NCBI GenBank assembly: GCA_951828515.1
Contig: OX639992.1
Span: 5,372,217 to 5,436,216 of the forward strand
Length of the DNA stretch: 64,000 nucleotides
Direction of reading: 5' to 3'
Source of the DNA: an uncultured Poribacteria bacterium
GTDB taxonomy: Bacteria; Poribacteria; WGA-4E; WGA-3G
The notes below the pieces were generated by a model. The model did not search any database. It was given only the letters and a program-made list of their open reading frames with translations, and was not told the origin of the DNA. The position numbers and the translations under genes are program-made. Positions within the stretch are counted from its first letter, which is position 1. Each line of letters begins with the position of its first letter. Positions 7,329-16,266 of the stretch are shown here, piece by piece.

Positions 7329-7403
7329 GGTCTGTTGGAACTCTTTCAAAGAACCTTACTTTGCGGGGTGTGTAAGGCTCAAGAAACATCCTGCTTTTGT
7401 TAG
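7329..7403 (+). repeat. Dispersed ~75-bp repeat, copy 2
   Basis: Partner of 190-266, about 84 percent identical by eye. It lies between the paralog 3 terminator and the small membrane gene at 7431. Both copies lie outside genes. Confidence 0.55.
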
Positions 7404-7430
7404 GTTCAGGAAAAGTAAATAGTAATTATA

Positions 7431-7613
7431 TTATTGTCGTTTCTCAATGAGTCTTCCAACGAAAAAAACCAAAACGCCGAGCGTTAGGAAACCCATCTCA
7501 ACGCCCATTGCTTTGGATTCACTGTAGCCATACGGATTGACACAACCTAAGTAGAGTCCCGCCCCTAAGCAGGCTATGCCCATCAGTTCCAAAGTTTTAC
7601 CGATATAATACAC
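7431..7613 (-). CDS. Small two-helix membrane protein (60 aa)
   Basis: I place the start at GTG 7613 because GGAGA lies just upstream and because a hairpin repeat (7648-7685) occupies the longer frame. The 60-residue product has two hydrophobic helices (about TLELMGIACLGAGLYLG and MGFLTLGVLVFFVG) joined by a short loop with CVNPYGYSESKA. The C-terminus RLIEKRQ is basic. Family not recognised. It follows the CBM9-like gene on the same strand with only the hairpin between them. Confidence 0.55.
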   Translation of the reverse strand: MYYIGKTLELMGIACLGAGLYLGCVNPYGYSESKAMGVEMGFLTLGVLVFFVGRLIEKRQ

Positions 7614-7647
7614 GAATTCTCCAGTGCTATTTAGTGGTATTTTATTT

Positions 7648-7685
7648 AACCGTAAAGCGAGGTTTTGGTGCCTCGCCCTACGGTT
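7648..7685. repeat. Intergenic hairpin repeat (REP-like)
   Basis: Outer arms AACCGTA/TACGGTT (7648-7654, 7679-7685) enclose inner arms GCGAGG/CCTCGC (7657-7662, 7671-7676). It sits between two minus-strand genes and may cap the 3' end of the CBM9-like transcript. Confidence 0.55.
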
Positions 7686-7690
7686 GCGAA

Positions 7691-8401
7691 CTAATATAGA
7701 CTTTTGATGTGTCCCCACTGGATTAACTTTTGTTGCAGGGTTGGTTCAATCTTCGCGGTGAAAGCGAGATCAGGAAGGTCAATGTTTTCCTCAGTATAAC
7801 CCTCTGGCGCCCAAGCAATTTTATGTTGCAGGTGTCCACTATCGACATCGTTATAGGCGATAAAGAACCCGATACTATTCCCCTTCCTCGCGAGATTGTC
7901 AAGACGGAAACTTAACTCACAGGTCTGTCCATCGTTTCCCCATGCGACTCGCGTCAATGGCGATTTTAGCGTGCCCATCTTTTTTTGAATCGGAATGTCA
8001 AAACGGTAGAGGTCCTCCATTCTACCTGAATGATGTGGATCTACGTAAACAATAAGATGATCCTCGCGGAGCAGTTTCGTTTGGCGGTTTTCGAGTTGAT
8101 CGTCAACTAATTTAATAGCGACATAAAGAAAACCGTTTCGCCAAACAGCCCCGAAAGTTCCTGTAAAATCAGGAGATTCGCTCCAGCGTTTTCCACTTAG
8201 TAAATCTTGTTCCATCTTCCCGAGAGTCGCTCTATCCCATACGGGATCGTCAAGATATCCATCCACGATAGGTGCAACAGGTGCAAGTTCTGCGTTATAT
8301 TGGAAATTTTGAAGATTCCTGCCTGTGACATGTCCTAATGCATGAGACACCATAACCAGCAGGAGGATAAGTATCGCAAGTATTTGTTTGTTGAAATTCA
8401 T
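7691..8401 (-). CDS. Secreted CBM9-like (DOMON-type) protein
   Basis: The 236-residue precursor has a signal peptide (hydrophobic about 8-19, cleavage near SHALG). The mature protein matches the carbohydrate-binding family 9 pattern: PIVDGYLDDPVWDRAT, then FGAVWRNGFLYVAIKLVDD, the LIVYVDPHHSG strand and an amphipathic C-terminal sheet (ELSFRLDNL, IGFFIAYND). Related domains bind sugars or haem in secreted enzymes and dehydrogenases; here the domain stands alone, so its ligand is not known. AAGGAGGAG lies directly upstream of ATG 8401. Confidence 0.75.
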   Translation of the reverse strand: MNFNKQILAILILLLVMVSHALGHVTGRNLQNFQYNAELAPVAPIVDGYLDDPVWDRATLGKMEQDLLSGKRWSESPDFTGTFGAVWRNGFLYVAIKLVDDQLENRQTKLLREDHLIVYVDPHHSGRMEDLYRFDIPIQKKMGTLKSPLTRVAWGNDGQTCELSFRLDNLARKGNSIGFFIAYNDVDSGHLQHKIAWAPEGYTEENIDLPDLAFTAKIEPTLQQKLIQWGHIKSLY

Positions 8402-8541
8402 AAACTCCTCCTTTCCAGAGAACCTGTAGGGTTGGATTTTATGTTCGTTTGGATTTTAGAGACACGCTATCTTGATATTTGTATGCGGATTTTAATCCAC
8501 ACAAATATAGTGGATCCTATAATTACTTTTACACCAAACTC

Positions 8542-8562
8542 GGTGCGGTTAGAAACCGCACC
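8542..8562. repeat. Intergenic hairpin repeat (REP-like)
   Basis: GGTGCGGTT (8542-8550) and AACCGCACC (8554-8562) are perfect 9-bp arms around AGA. Apart from this hairpin and the ftsH promoter, nothing is recognised in the gene-free stretch 8402-8879. Confidence 0.55.
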
Positions 8563-8788
8563 TACCGGGGGTGTGCAGATATTTTCGGGCTTTACTATAT
8601 TAATGAACTTTGTTCCTTTTCCCACGCTGGCACATATCAACCGACCAACGCGAATTTAAACATTTTGTTGCACCTATTTCCTATTTCTTCACTAATATTA
8701 TAGTATACTTTAAACGCGATTATTTATCCAATTAAAATTGGCACTAACAGATTCGAGATGCGGAAATAGACGATTTTTTTAAATTCAG

Positions 8789-8817
8789 TTGAAATTTGGA
8801 AAAAAATCTGTTATACT
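8789..8817 (+). promoter_or_regulatory. Sigma-70-type promoter for ftsH operon
   Basis: TTGAAA (8789-8794), a 17-bp spacer and TATACT (8812-8817), about 70 bases upstream of the ftsH start codon. Confidence 0.7.
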
Positions 8818-8885
8818 TTTAAACTAAGCAGTTTTGAAATCAATTTTTTGTCAGCGCTCAGAAATTAACAGAGAGGCAATTGGTT

Positions 8886-10802
8886 GTGAATAAAAGTACC
8901 AGAAGCATGGTGATTTGGTGGGTAGTTGTTGCTGGACTCGTCGTCCTTGGCATTTATCAATTATTCAACCGCAGAGATCCAGTTTATCAACTCGCGACCT
9001 CTGATTTTCATCAATACATAACGCGCGGTTCATCCCTATTCGAAGGATACCTGGTTTTAGACGAAGAATGGGTAGAAGGACAGTTTAATTATAACATACT
9101 CAATGAAATCCGCACCGAAATTCTGCAGAGCGTGGATCCTGAGGAGCAAGAAACCCATCTCCCGCCAAAATGGCAAGGCGAATTTAGAGCGAGCCGCGAT
9201 GCGATCGATGATTATGACATCCAGGCAAAACTTGACGATAACGGTATTCACTATAACGTCAAGCCACCATCTAAATTCCCACAAGGTTTGCTTATTTTCG
9301 GGACAACGGTTGTGCCGCTACTTATTTTCTTGGGTTTGATGATCTTCCTGTCGCGCCAGATGCAAGGAAGCGGGAACCGAGCCCTATCTTTTGGCAAAAG
9401 CCGAGCTAGACTCCATTCCGAAAACCAAACTAAAGTGACATTTGAAGATGTTGCGGGTGTCGATGAAGCGAAAGAAGCCCTTGAAGAAGTTATTGAATTT
9501 CTAAAGGCACCGAAAAAGTTTGAACGACTCGGTGGTAAAATTCCTAAAGGTGTCCTCCTTATGGGACCTCCAGGGACGGGTAAAACAATGCTTGCCCAGG
9601 CTGTTGCGGGTGAGGCAGATGTCCCGTTCTATAGTATCAGCGGTTCCGATTTCGTTGAGATGTTTGTCGGTGTAGGCGCGTCCCGTGTTCGAGACCTGTT
9701 TGAGACCGGTAAAAAGAATGCCCCGTGTATCATTTTTATTGATGAATTGGATGCTGTCGGTAGACACCGTGGTGCAGGTATCGGTGGTGGACATGATGAA
9801 CGTGAGCAGACCTTAAACCAGCTCCTCGTTGAGATGCAAGGTTTTGAGGCATCCGAAGGTGTGATACTCATCGCGGCGACGAACCGCCCTGATGTTTTAG
9901 ATCCGGCTCTCCTTCGTCCCGGCAGATTCGACCGGCAGATTGTTGTTGACTTACCAGATGTTCGCGGTAGAGAAGCGATACTCAGAGTCCATACAAAAAC
10001 CCCTTATAAGCTTGCTGATAACGTCAATTTGGAAATCTTAGCAAGGGCGACACCAGGGTTCTCAGGAGCAGACCTTGAGAATATGGCAAACGAAGCGGCA
10101 CTGCTTGCCGCACGATGTGACAGAGAAGAAATCGATATGATGTGCTTCGACGAAGCCAAAGACCGCGTACTTATGGGACCCGAACGGCGTAGCCTCGTTA
10201 TTAGCGACGAAGAAAGACGTGTTACGGCTTATCACGAAGCCGGACATGCCCTCATGCTACACTTCGTACCGGAAAGCGATCCAAACTACAAATGTACCAT
10301 TGTTCCACGCGGTAGAGCTCTCGGTGTGACAGCAAAACTCCCTCTCGAAGAACGGCATAATATGAGCAAAAACCGTCTACTCGCTCATATCATTTTTGCC
10401 CTCGGAGGCAGAGTTGCTGAGGAAATTATATTTGGTGAACAAACTACCGGCGCACAAAACGATTTTGAGCAAGCGACAAGCCTCGCACGCCGCATGGTTA
10501 CACAATGGGGTATGAGCCACATGGGACCCCTCACCTACGGTAAACGCGACGAACAGGTCTTCCTCGGTAAAGAATTAAGTGTCCATCAAGATTACAGTGA
10601 AAAAACTGCCATTGAAATCGACAAGGCGGTCCATGATATTGTAACAGAGTGCTATAATAAGGCACGCGAAATCTTGGAAACGAATCTTGAAGGATTAAAG
10701 TTGCTCGCGGACGCACTCTTAGAACGGGAGACGCTTGTTACCGAAGATATTGACGAGATTCTCGGACCCCGGCCACAACTACCAGCAAAACCAGTCGTAT
10801 GA
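8886..10802 (+). CDS. ftsH: ATP-dependent zinc metalloprotease FtsH
   Basis: Membrane-bound AAA+ protease that extracts and degrades membrane and regulatory proteins. I use GTG 8886 (GAGAGG nine bases upstream) rather than TTG 8880, which lies too close to that site; the product is 638 residues, normal for the family. It has a membrane helix at about 8-24, a periplasmic loop, a second helix at about 135-155, Walker A GPPGTGKT (227-234), Walker B IIFIDELD (282-289), the AAA second region of homology ([20 protein letters not shown]) and the zinc motif HEAGH (450-454). It starts an operon with folP and acpS (ATGA overlap with folP). Confidence 0.97.
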   Translation: MNKSTRSMVIWWVVVAGLVVLGIYQLFNRRDPVYQLATSDFHQYITRGSSLFEGYLVLDEEWVEGQFNYNILNEIRTEILQSVDPEEQETHLPPKWQGEFRASRDAIDDYDIQAKLDDNGIHYNVKPPSKFPQGLLIFGTTVVPLLIFLGLMIFLSRQMQGSGNRALSFGKSRARLHSENQTKVTFEDVAGVDEAKEALEEVIEFLKAPKKFERLGGKIPKGVLLMGPPGTGKTMLAQAVAGEADVPFYSISGSDFVEMFVGVGASRVRDLFETGKKNAPCIIFIDELDAVGRHRGAGIGGGHDEREQTLNQLLVEMQGFEASEGVILIAATNRPDVLDPALLRPGRFDRQIVVDLPDVRGREAILRVHTKTPYKLADNVNLEILARATPGFSGADLENMANEAALLAARCDREEIDMMCFDEAKDRVLMGPERRSLVISDEERRVTAYHEAGHALMLHFVPESDPNYKCTIVPRGRALGVTAKLPLEERHNMSKNRLLAHIIFALGGRVAEEIIFGEQTTGAQNDFEQATSLARRMVTQWGMSHMGPLTYGKRDEQVFLGKELSVHQDYSEKTAIEIDKAVHDIVTECYNKAREILETNLEGLKLLADALLERETLVTEDIDEILGPRPQLPAKPVV

Positions 10803-11623
10803 ACTGTCGTGGTAAATCGCTCACTTTAGGTCGACAGACACACGTAATGGGCATCTTAAACGTCACACCCGACTCTTTTTCCGACGGCGGGTGTTATCTT
10901 GATGTTGAACGAGCGGTCGCACAAGCCGAACTGATGGTAGCGGAAGGTGCGACCCTTATTGATATTGGAGGAGAATCATCCCGCCCCGGGGCATCCGCAG
11001 TGTCCATCAGTGAAGAATTGGCGCGAATCCTACCCGTTATTCGTGCCGTTGTTGACACCGTTGATGTTCTTCTTTCCGTTGACACATATAAAGCTGAAGT
11101 GGCTCGGCACGCACTTGAAGCCGGGGCACATCTTATCAATGACATCACAGCGTTGCACGGGGACACGGCAATGGCGGCGGTTGTATCAGAAATGGAAGCG
11201 GGGCTGATTCTGATGCACATGAAAGGCACACCGCGCACGATGCAACAGGCACCTCAGTATGCCGATGTCGTTAGCGATATTTGTGAGTTGCTTCAGAAGA
11301 GTATCAAGACTGCCGAATCGCAAGGTATTCCCGCCGATCGTATCATTATCGACCCAGGGATCGGATTTGGCAAGACGATACAACACAACCTTGAAATCCT
11401 AAAACGCCTTACGGAGTTCCGAGGGTTACACAAACCTCTGCTCGTTGGGACTTCACGGAAATCATTTATCGGTAACATATTAGATCTCCCTGTAACAGCG
11501 CGCGTTGAAGGAACGACCGCTACAGTGTGTTGGGCTATCGCACACGGCGCAGACATTGTGCGGGTCCATGATGTCAAAGCAAACGTTCGTGCTGCCCGAA
11601 TGACGGATGCACTCTATAGATAA
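10799..11623 (+). CDS. folP: Dihydropteroate synthase
   Basis: Condenses p-aminobenzoate with 6-hydroxymethyl-dihydropterin pyrophosphate in folate synthesis, in the cytoplasm. The 274-residue TIM-barrel protein shows the two family signatures: MGILNVTPDSFSDGG near the N-terminus and LIDIGGESSRPGA about 35 residues later, plus the pterin-binding end strand (LLVGTSRKSFIG). The ATG overlaps the ftsH stop (ATGA), a common ftsH-folP arrangement across bacteria, so translation is probably coupled. Confidence 0.95.
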   Translation: MNCRGKSLTLGRQTHVMGILNVTPDSFSDGGCYLDVERAVAQAELMVAEGATLIDIGGESSRPGASAVSISEELARILPVIRAVVDTVDVLLSVDTYKAEVARHALEAGAHLINDITALHGDTAMAAVVSEMEAGLILMHMKGTPRTMQQAPQYADVVSDICELLQKSIKTAESQGIPADRIIIDPGIGFGKTIQHNLEILKRLTEFRGLHKPLLVGTSRKSFIGNILDLPVTARVEGTTATVCWAIAHGADIVRVHDVKANVRAARMTDALYR

Positions 11624-12020
11624 ACCAATGCACCAGCAAAAAATTCAGGGAATTGGCATTGATATTGTTGAAGTTGAACGGATCCGAGACGCATCCCGTC
11701 GATGGGGATCACGGTTTGAAGAACGCGTCTATACACAGCAAGAACTTGCTTATTGTGGAGATACTCCCTCTCGCTACTGGCGACTCGCCGCTCGTTTTGC
11801 TGCTAAGGAAGCCACACTCAAGGCTCTCGGCACAGGCTTGACTACAGGTATGCGCTGGCAAGATGTAGAAGTTCGGGCGAATACTATCGGGAAACCGGAA
11901 CTCATCCTACACGGTGAAGTTCAACGCTATGCCCAGGAACGCAATATCAGTGCATCCTTTGTCTCTATGTCCCATACAAATGACTATGCTGTCGCACAAG
12001 TTACACTCTGTTCCATATAG
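11607..12020 (+). CDS. acpS: Holo-[acyl-carrier-protein] synthase
   Basis: Transfers 4'-phosphopantetheine from CoA to acyl carrier protein, activating fatty-acid synthesis. The product (137 residues from ATG 11607, or 130 from ATG 11628) shows the family motifs GIGIDIVEVERI with the metal-binding Asp, and RFAAKEATLKALGTG with the catalytic Glu. The closing strand ASFVSMSHTNDYAVAQV is typical. Starting at 11607 gives a 17-bp overlap with folP; starting at 11628 gives a short gap. Either way it is the third gene of the ftsH operon. Confidence 0.93.
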   Translation: MHSIDKPMHQQKIQGIGIDIVEVERIRDASRRWGSRFEERVYTQQELAYCGDTPSRYWRLAARFAAKEATLKALGTGLTTGMRWQDVEVRANTIGKPELILHGEVQRYAQERNISASFVSMSHTNDYAVAQVTLCSI

Positions 12021-12098
12021 TTTTCAGTTAGCAGTTATCGATTGCCAATAATCTTTCATGGAACGTTACTGAAACTGATAATGACAAAGAGGTAAGAA

Positions 12099-13211
12099 GT
12101 GAAATACGTCCAAAATTGTGTTCTGACTCTCCTGCCCCGTCTGGTAATTCTCTTTTTTGTTATGAGTAGCACTACTTCAATAGCAAATATGAGAGCATCA
12201 GCAGATGGATTCCTCAAACAGTTACTCGGTGCCGAACATTATGGGATGGGTGGGAGTTTCGCTGGTGCAACCCGTGGTGCGAATGCCTTAGGGAGCAATC
12301 CAGCCGGTATGAGCGCAATAGAGGGAAACCGATTCGTTATTCACGCGACCCGTTTTCCACACACTGTCGCTCTACTTTCCAAACCGAACTCAAATGCCAA
12401 TTATGAAGATTATAGTCGGTATGAGCAGCACTCGTCCGGTGTTGAAACTTTAAATTGGGCACTCCCAGTAGGCAAATTCGGCACGTTTGGATTAGCACTG
12501 GCATTTGAACAAGCCGGTGCGTTTCGGCGAGTCAATTATCTTGGAAAGGCACTTAACAGTTTTCCCGAAAATAACCTTGCGTTCGGTCTCAGTTACGGGG
12601 TAAATCTATTCGGTGGCACAGTTGTCGGTGTAGACACGAAATGGCTTCGATCCAAGGCAGTCGGTATTGACGGCAACGAAGATCTCGGGCACGGATATGC
12701 CTATAATGTAGGCGTTATTCAGCAAGTTGGAGAGGCAATTCAGATTGGTGCTGTCGCCCGAAATTTGAGTAATGGACTCTCCTTTTCTGATACCTCTATC
12801 CCGAATATGATGGAACGCACGATTGTAGCCGGTATCGCATACCAGCGTGAAATATCGGACGTTGCTTTGAGATTCGGCTTAGACGCACATCCGCCTTTCC
12901 GGGATGGTGTGCGAGCAAATATAGGGGTTGAAACGTGGTATCGCCACCAAATTGGGATTCGAATTGGATACCTGAGAGATACACAAAAGCGTTACACACC
13001 TGTATTTCTCTTACAAGATGGCTCATTTGAAACCGAAGAACGGCTCTGGACAGCAGAAGGCATCTGCTTCGGGGTCGGCTTCAGATTCGGAAACCTCATT
13101 CTCAATGCCGCATATACACCGCAATTTACACCTGTCGTGGTAGACGAAGAACGTATCCACATTGTGCAGGGGAAAGCGGTGTATGCTTTTTCAGTCGGTC
13201 AAACCTTTTAG
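12099..13211 (+). CDS. PorV/FadL-like outer-membrane beta-barrel protein
   Basis: The 370-residue precursor starts at GTG 12099 (AAGAGGTAAG upstream) and has a signal peptide ending near SIA. Just after it comes the family block LGAEHYGMGGSFAGATRGANALGSNPAG, cut here into its typical parts: a GMGG-AFxA turn and a NPAGM turn. The rest alternates short amphipathic strands, as expected of a barrel, and ends with a terminal phenylalanine (FSVGQTF) suited to outer-membrane insertion. Related proteins (PorV, PorQ, UPF0164) assist type IX-type secretion or transport hydrophobic substrates. A second such protein begins at 62858. Confidence 0.75.
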   Translation: MKYVQNCVLTLLPRLVILFFVMSSTTSIANMRASADGFLKQLLGAEHYGMGGSFAGATRGANALGSNPAGMSAIEGNRFVIHATRFPHTVALLSKPNSNANYEDYSRYEQHSSGVETLNWALPVGKFGTFGLALAFEQAGAFRRVNYLGKALNSFPENNLAFGLSYGVNLFGGTVVGVDTKWLRSKAVGIDGNEDLGHGYAYNVGVIQQVGEAIQIGAVARNLSNGLSFSDTSIPNMMERTIVAGIAYQREISDVALRFGLDAHPPFRDGVRANIGVETWYRHQIGIRIGYLRDTQKRYTPVFLLQDGSFETEERLWTAEGICFGVGFRFGNLILNAAYTPQFTPVVVDEERIHIVQGKAVYAFSVGQTF

Positions 13212-13416
13212 CAATTAGGACTACAATCGTGACGTATGTCTGACCAGTATAGAACGATAGTGGGAATCGCCCACGCGTCCCACGTTGTAAAGAAATCTCG
13301 ATTTTTGGGAGTCAGATTCAGATTCGGCAAAACGCGCTCGAACCCTTCCAAGCACAACTTCAAGGTCTTGGGATCGCAAAGCCATAGGGCTCATCATGTA
13401 TAATAGGAGGAGGTTC

Positions 13417-13860
13417 ATGATGAAGAACGTTGAAATAAAGTACACACCAACACACGAATGGATTGAATTTCTCAATTCAAGGGAGTGTAATGTTGGGATC
13501 ACCGAACGGATTCAAGAAGTTTACGGTAGTATCATTTTTATAGAGTTACCAATTCCCGGTGAATACGAGCAGGGCGAAATTATTGGACGCGTTGAAACAT
13601 CAGATGGGAGGAATTTCTATATTTATGCCCCGGTAACAGGTGAAGTTTACGAAACCAATGCGGCTCTCGATGATGATATTGAACTCCTCAATCGTTTTCC
13701 AGAAGGTGATGGCTGGATTTGTAAATTCCGGCTTGAGAACCCGAATGAAGTAGACACGCTCCTGAACCGGAAAGAATACGAGGCACATGAAGAAGAAGAA
13801 GTCAATGAAGATGAGTACTTACCAGAAACGAATTTTTACGATAACATTGAGGACTATTGA
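13417..13860 (+). CDS. GcvH-like protein without the lipoyl-lysine
   Basis: The 147-residue product follows glycine cleavage H protein closely: YTPTHEWIEF, VGITERIQEVYGSIIFIELPIPGE and YAPVTGEVYETNAAL, then WICKFRLENPNE. In GcvH the modified lysine lies in ESVKA; here the same place reads ETSDGRN (60-66), with no lysine and an extra residue. It therefore cannot carry lipoate in the usual way. A long acidic tail (HEEEEVNEDEYLPE) is also unlike GcvH. ATG 13417 is chosen because GGAGGAGG (13406-13413) precedes it; the longer frame from 13396 includes that site. No gcvT or gcvP is nearby. Confidence 0.75.
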   Translation: MMKNVEIKYTPTHEWIEFLNSRECNVGITERIQEVYGSIIFIELPIPGEYEQGEIIGRVETSDGRNFYIYAPVTGEVYETNAALDDDIELLNRFPEGDGWICKFRLENPNEVDTLLNRKEYEAHEEEEVNEDEYLPETNFYDNIEDY

Positions 13861-13910
13861 GTCCAGGCGCGTCTCATTTGCGCAAGGGGATCCATACTAC
13901 AAGGACACTC

Positions 13911-14852
13911 TTATTCTGTTGCAGAGGTAATGAAAATACGCCGTACAATGCTCAACTTTGGTACTGGCAGAACAGCCTCAATCTGGTAACCAAGGTCGGT
14001 CAACGTTTTACTGATATCTCGGAGATCGATGAACGCAGCTTTCGGTGCAGATGTCCGTAAATTTGATAAAATCTCTATTTCTTGCGTGCTATCTCTAACG
14101 AGATTAATGCCGTAGGGCAGATCTGTCGCAATAGCGTCATACTGTCCATCAATGTGTCTCGCATCAGCCAGTGCTACGTCTGCTGAGAGTCCGAAATGCC
14201 GAAGATTTTTTGTCGTGGCACCTACCATGCGTGGATTGATGTCATAACCGGTTGCGTGGATACCGCTATGTGCGGCAGCCATCACAATAGTGCCGGTTCC
14301 ACAGCACGGATCAAGCAGTCGATCTCCTGCGGATGCCACTAAATTGACAAGCACACGCGCCAACCGAGCCGGTAGCGAACTCGACGTTACATGAGGACGT
14401 TGATTATGCGCAAGCCAAACGCCATCGGACTCGGAAAGGAGTGGACCGAACCACATTTTATCAGCCGTCACAACCGTTAGAAAAGTAGTCCGCGGCTGAC
14501 ACAGATTTGCGCTACCATCGATGACATTTCCAACGTCCCGCGCGAGCGTCATAGAATTTATTTTTAGGTTGCGGGGCTTTTTTACGACAGAAACCCGAAA
14601 TTCGTCCGCCTGTAAACCTATGGACTTGATCTTCGTGCGAAGTTCAGTGAGGCTGGTTGTTTCAAAAAGGATTTCGCTGCAACTTTTCAGATACGCACCT
14701 CGACATACATCAACGCACCTGTCTGAAATCGCGATACCCTCCGAATTCGGTGCAGATCCCGTCAGGGCAACACATTCCGCACTTACTAACTCTGTGAGTC
14801 TATGTGGCGTTGCTGTAAGATAAAGATATTTAGGTATTGCTTTCAAACTCAT
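13911..14852 (-). CDS. THUMP-type RNA/tRNA N2-guanine methyltransferase
   Basis: The 313-residue protein has an N-terminal half of about 160 residues that looks THUMP-like, then a Rossmann methyltransferase: RPHVTSSSLPARLARVLVNL, SAM motif I LLDPCCGTGTIVMAA, the acidic residue of motif II (GYDINPRMV) and the catalytic DLPYG motif. This order is typical of the Trm11/TrmG10 and UPF0020 group, which methylate the exocyclic amine of guanine in tRNA (position 10) or in 23S rRNA. The exact target cannot be told from sequence. The gene is convergent with the GcvH-like gene. Confidence 0.75.
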   Translation of the reverse strand: MSLKAIPKYLYLTATPHRLTELVSAECVALTGSAPNSEGIAISDRCVDVCRGAYLKSCSEILFETTSLTELRTKIKSIGLQADEFRVSVVKKPRNLKINSMTLARDVGNVIDGSANLCQPRTTFLTVVTADKMWFGPLLSESDGVWLAHNQRPHVTSSSLPARLARVLVNLVASAGDRLLDPCCGTGTIVMAAAHSGIHATGYDINPRMVGATTKNLRHFGLSADVALADARHIDGQYDAIATDLPYGINLVRDSTQEIEILSNLRTSAPKAAFIDLRDISKTLTDLGYQIEAVLPVPKLSIVRRIFITSATE

Positions 14853-14865
14853 TTATTTTTAGCGG

Positions 14866-15040
14866 TCAGCAGTTAGTGGTCAGTTATCAGTTAAGAGGCG
14901 TTTTGTAACAATCTTTCCCACTTTGGAATATTCCAAGGGTAGGTGAATTGTTACCAGAAATCTATTGTGGCTAACTGCTGAAAAGGTTGCGTAGCAACCT
15001 GGGAACCCCCCAAGCAAAAACACCTGATTGCTGATAGCCA
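14866..15040. repeat. MITE-like intergenic element with nested inverted repeats
   Basis: CAGCAGTTAG at about 14868-14877 is complemented by CTAACTGCTG at 14971-14980, and the interior holds GTCAGTTATCAGTTA-type repeats. A second hairpin, AGGTTGC/GCAACCT (14984-14990, 14994-15000), follows. Related CAGTTA/ATAACTG words occur at about 12024-12040 and 51409-51420. No coding frame is supported in 14853-15096. Confidence 0.5.
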
Positions 15041-15096
15041 ATTTGATTATATCACTATTTGAAGAAAACTACAATCCGATATAAAAAAGGAAGACT

Positions 15097-15936
15097 ATGT
15101 CACAGACAGAAAAAGTTCGGATTGGGCACAGCCCAGATTCCGACGATGCTTTCATGTTCTATGCTCTCGCCAAAGGTTTAATTCCGACTGATCCTTATGA
15201 GATTGTTCATGTGATTGAAGATATTGAGACCCTGAATCAACGCGCGTTGGCGGCTGAACTTGAAGTTACCGCAATCTCTGTTCACGCCTACGCTTACGTT
15301 GCGAAGGATTACGTGTTCATGCCTTGTGGCGCGAGCATTGGCGATCAGTACGGTCCCCTTGTCGTTTCCAAGTCCCCGATAGACACACTCGCGGGGAAGC
15401 GTATCGCTATTCCCGGCAAAATGACGACCGCCTATCTGACACTTAGCCTATTCCAACCAAATTTTGAGGCAGTCCCTCGCCCCTTTGACCAAATATTAGA
15501 CGCTGTCCAACAGGATGAAGTAGATGCCGGACTCATTATCCATGAAGGACAATTAACCTACGCACGCGAGGGTCTTCACAAAGTCATTGATTTAGGTGAG
15601 TGGTGGTATGAGGAAACAGGGCTACCATTACCGCTCGGTGCGAATGTAATTCGCCGAAACCTTGGCACCGAAAGAATCCGCGAGATAACAGCATTGCTCA
15701 AACAGAGCATCCAGTACTCACTCGAACATCGAGAACACGGTTTGGAGTATGCGATGACTTACGCACGCGACATGGAGACCTCGCTCGCGGATAAATTTGT
15801 GGGAATGTACGTCAATGACTACACGCTCGATTACGGGGAAAAAGGTAGAGCAGGCGTGCGAGAATTGCTCCAGCGCGGTAGCGCAGCGGGTATAATTCCG
15901 CATCGTGTAGAAGCAGAATTTGTCTCGCTTGGATAG
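15097..15936 (+). CDS. MqnD-like protein (futalosine menaquinone pathway)
   Basis: The 279-residue cytoplasmic protein resembles the MqnA/MqnD family with a periplasmic-binding-protein fold: GHSPDSDDAFMFYALAKG near the start, then ALAAELEVTAISVHAYAY, DAGLIIHEGQLTYA and LPLPLGANVI. MqnD cleaves cyclic de-hypoxanthine futalosine to 1,4-dihydroxy-6-naphthoate in menaquinone synthesis. The SPDSDDAF start resembles MqnD's SPCPNDTF motif rather than MqnA. No other mqn gene is in the window, so the assignment to the pathway is from family likeness alone. Confidence 0.78.
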   Translation: MSQTEKVRIGHSPDSDDAFMFYALAKGLIPTDPYEIVHVIEDIETLNQRALAAELEVTAISVHAYAYVAKDYVFMPCGASIGDQYGPLVVSKSPIDTLAGKRIAIPGKMTTAYLTLSLFQPNFEAVPRPFDQILDAVQQDEVDAGLIIHEGQLTYAREGLHKVIDLGEWWYEETGLPLPLGANVIRRNLGTERIREITALLKQSIQYSLEHREHGLEYAMTYARDMETSLADKFVGMYVNDYTLDYGEKGRAGVRELLQRGSAAGIIPHRVEAEFVSLG

Positions 15937-16004
15937 TATCTTCGGATTGTTTCTGTCAACGTGTGGTTTCCACACCTCACTATTTTGGTATACCTACGAA
16001 CATC

Positions 16005-16211
16005 ATGGATGCAAAACGCCGCAGAAATTTCCACTTAGAAAATGCTGATGGTAAGAAACTCGCCTCTGGAATTCTCTATGATGAAGGAAACGTACAAGTT
16101 CTGTGGCGAGACGATTGTGGCCATACAGCAGAACAGTACGCCTCCATCAATCTGGTATTAGATTTGGTCCCAGGGATCACCGTGCTGCGTCTCGAAGATG
16201 ACGAGACATAA
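16005..16211 (+). CDS. Small hypothetical protein (68 aa)
   Basis: ATG 16005 gives MDAKRRRNFHLENADGKKLA, a soluble 68-residue product with a predicted strand-rich centre (GILYDEGNVQVLWRDD) and an acidic end (RLEDDET). The frame is open further upstream to 15963, but the residues there are unconvincing. No strong ribosome site precedes either start. Family not recognised; placement 68 bp after the MqnD-like gene suggests co-transcription. Confidence 0.45.
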   Translation: MDAKRRRNFHLENADGKKLASGILYDEGNVQVLWRDDCGHTAEQYASINLVLDLVPGITVLRLEDDET

Positions 16212-16266
16212 AACGGCGATGACTCGAAAATCGAGTAGAAACAACAAGGAATAGAGGTATGTGCAT

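Noticed and set aside
13221-13502. 93-aa minus-strand frame overlapping the GcvH-like gene
   Set aside because: Its N-terminal part is antisense to a better supported gene. A shorter frame from about 13390 cannot be excluded, but has no ribosome site or family likeness.
14521-14823. 100-aa plus-strand frame
   Set aside because: Antisense to the THUMP-type methyltransferase N-terminus; no supporting signals.
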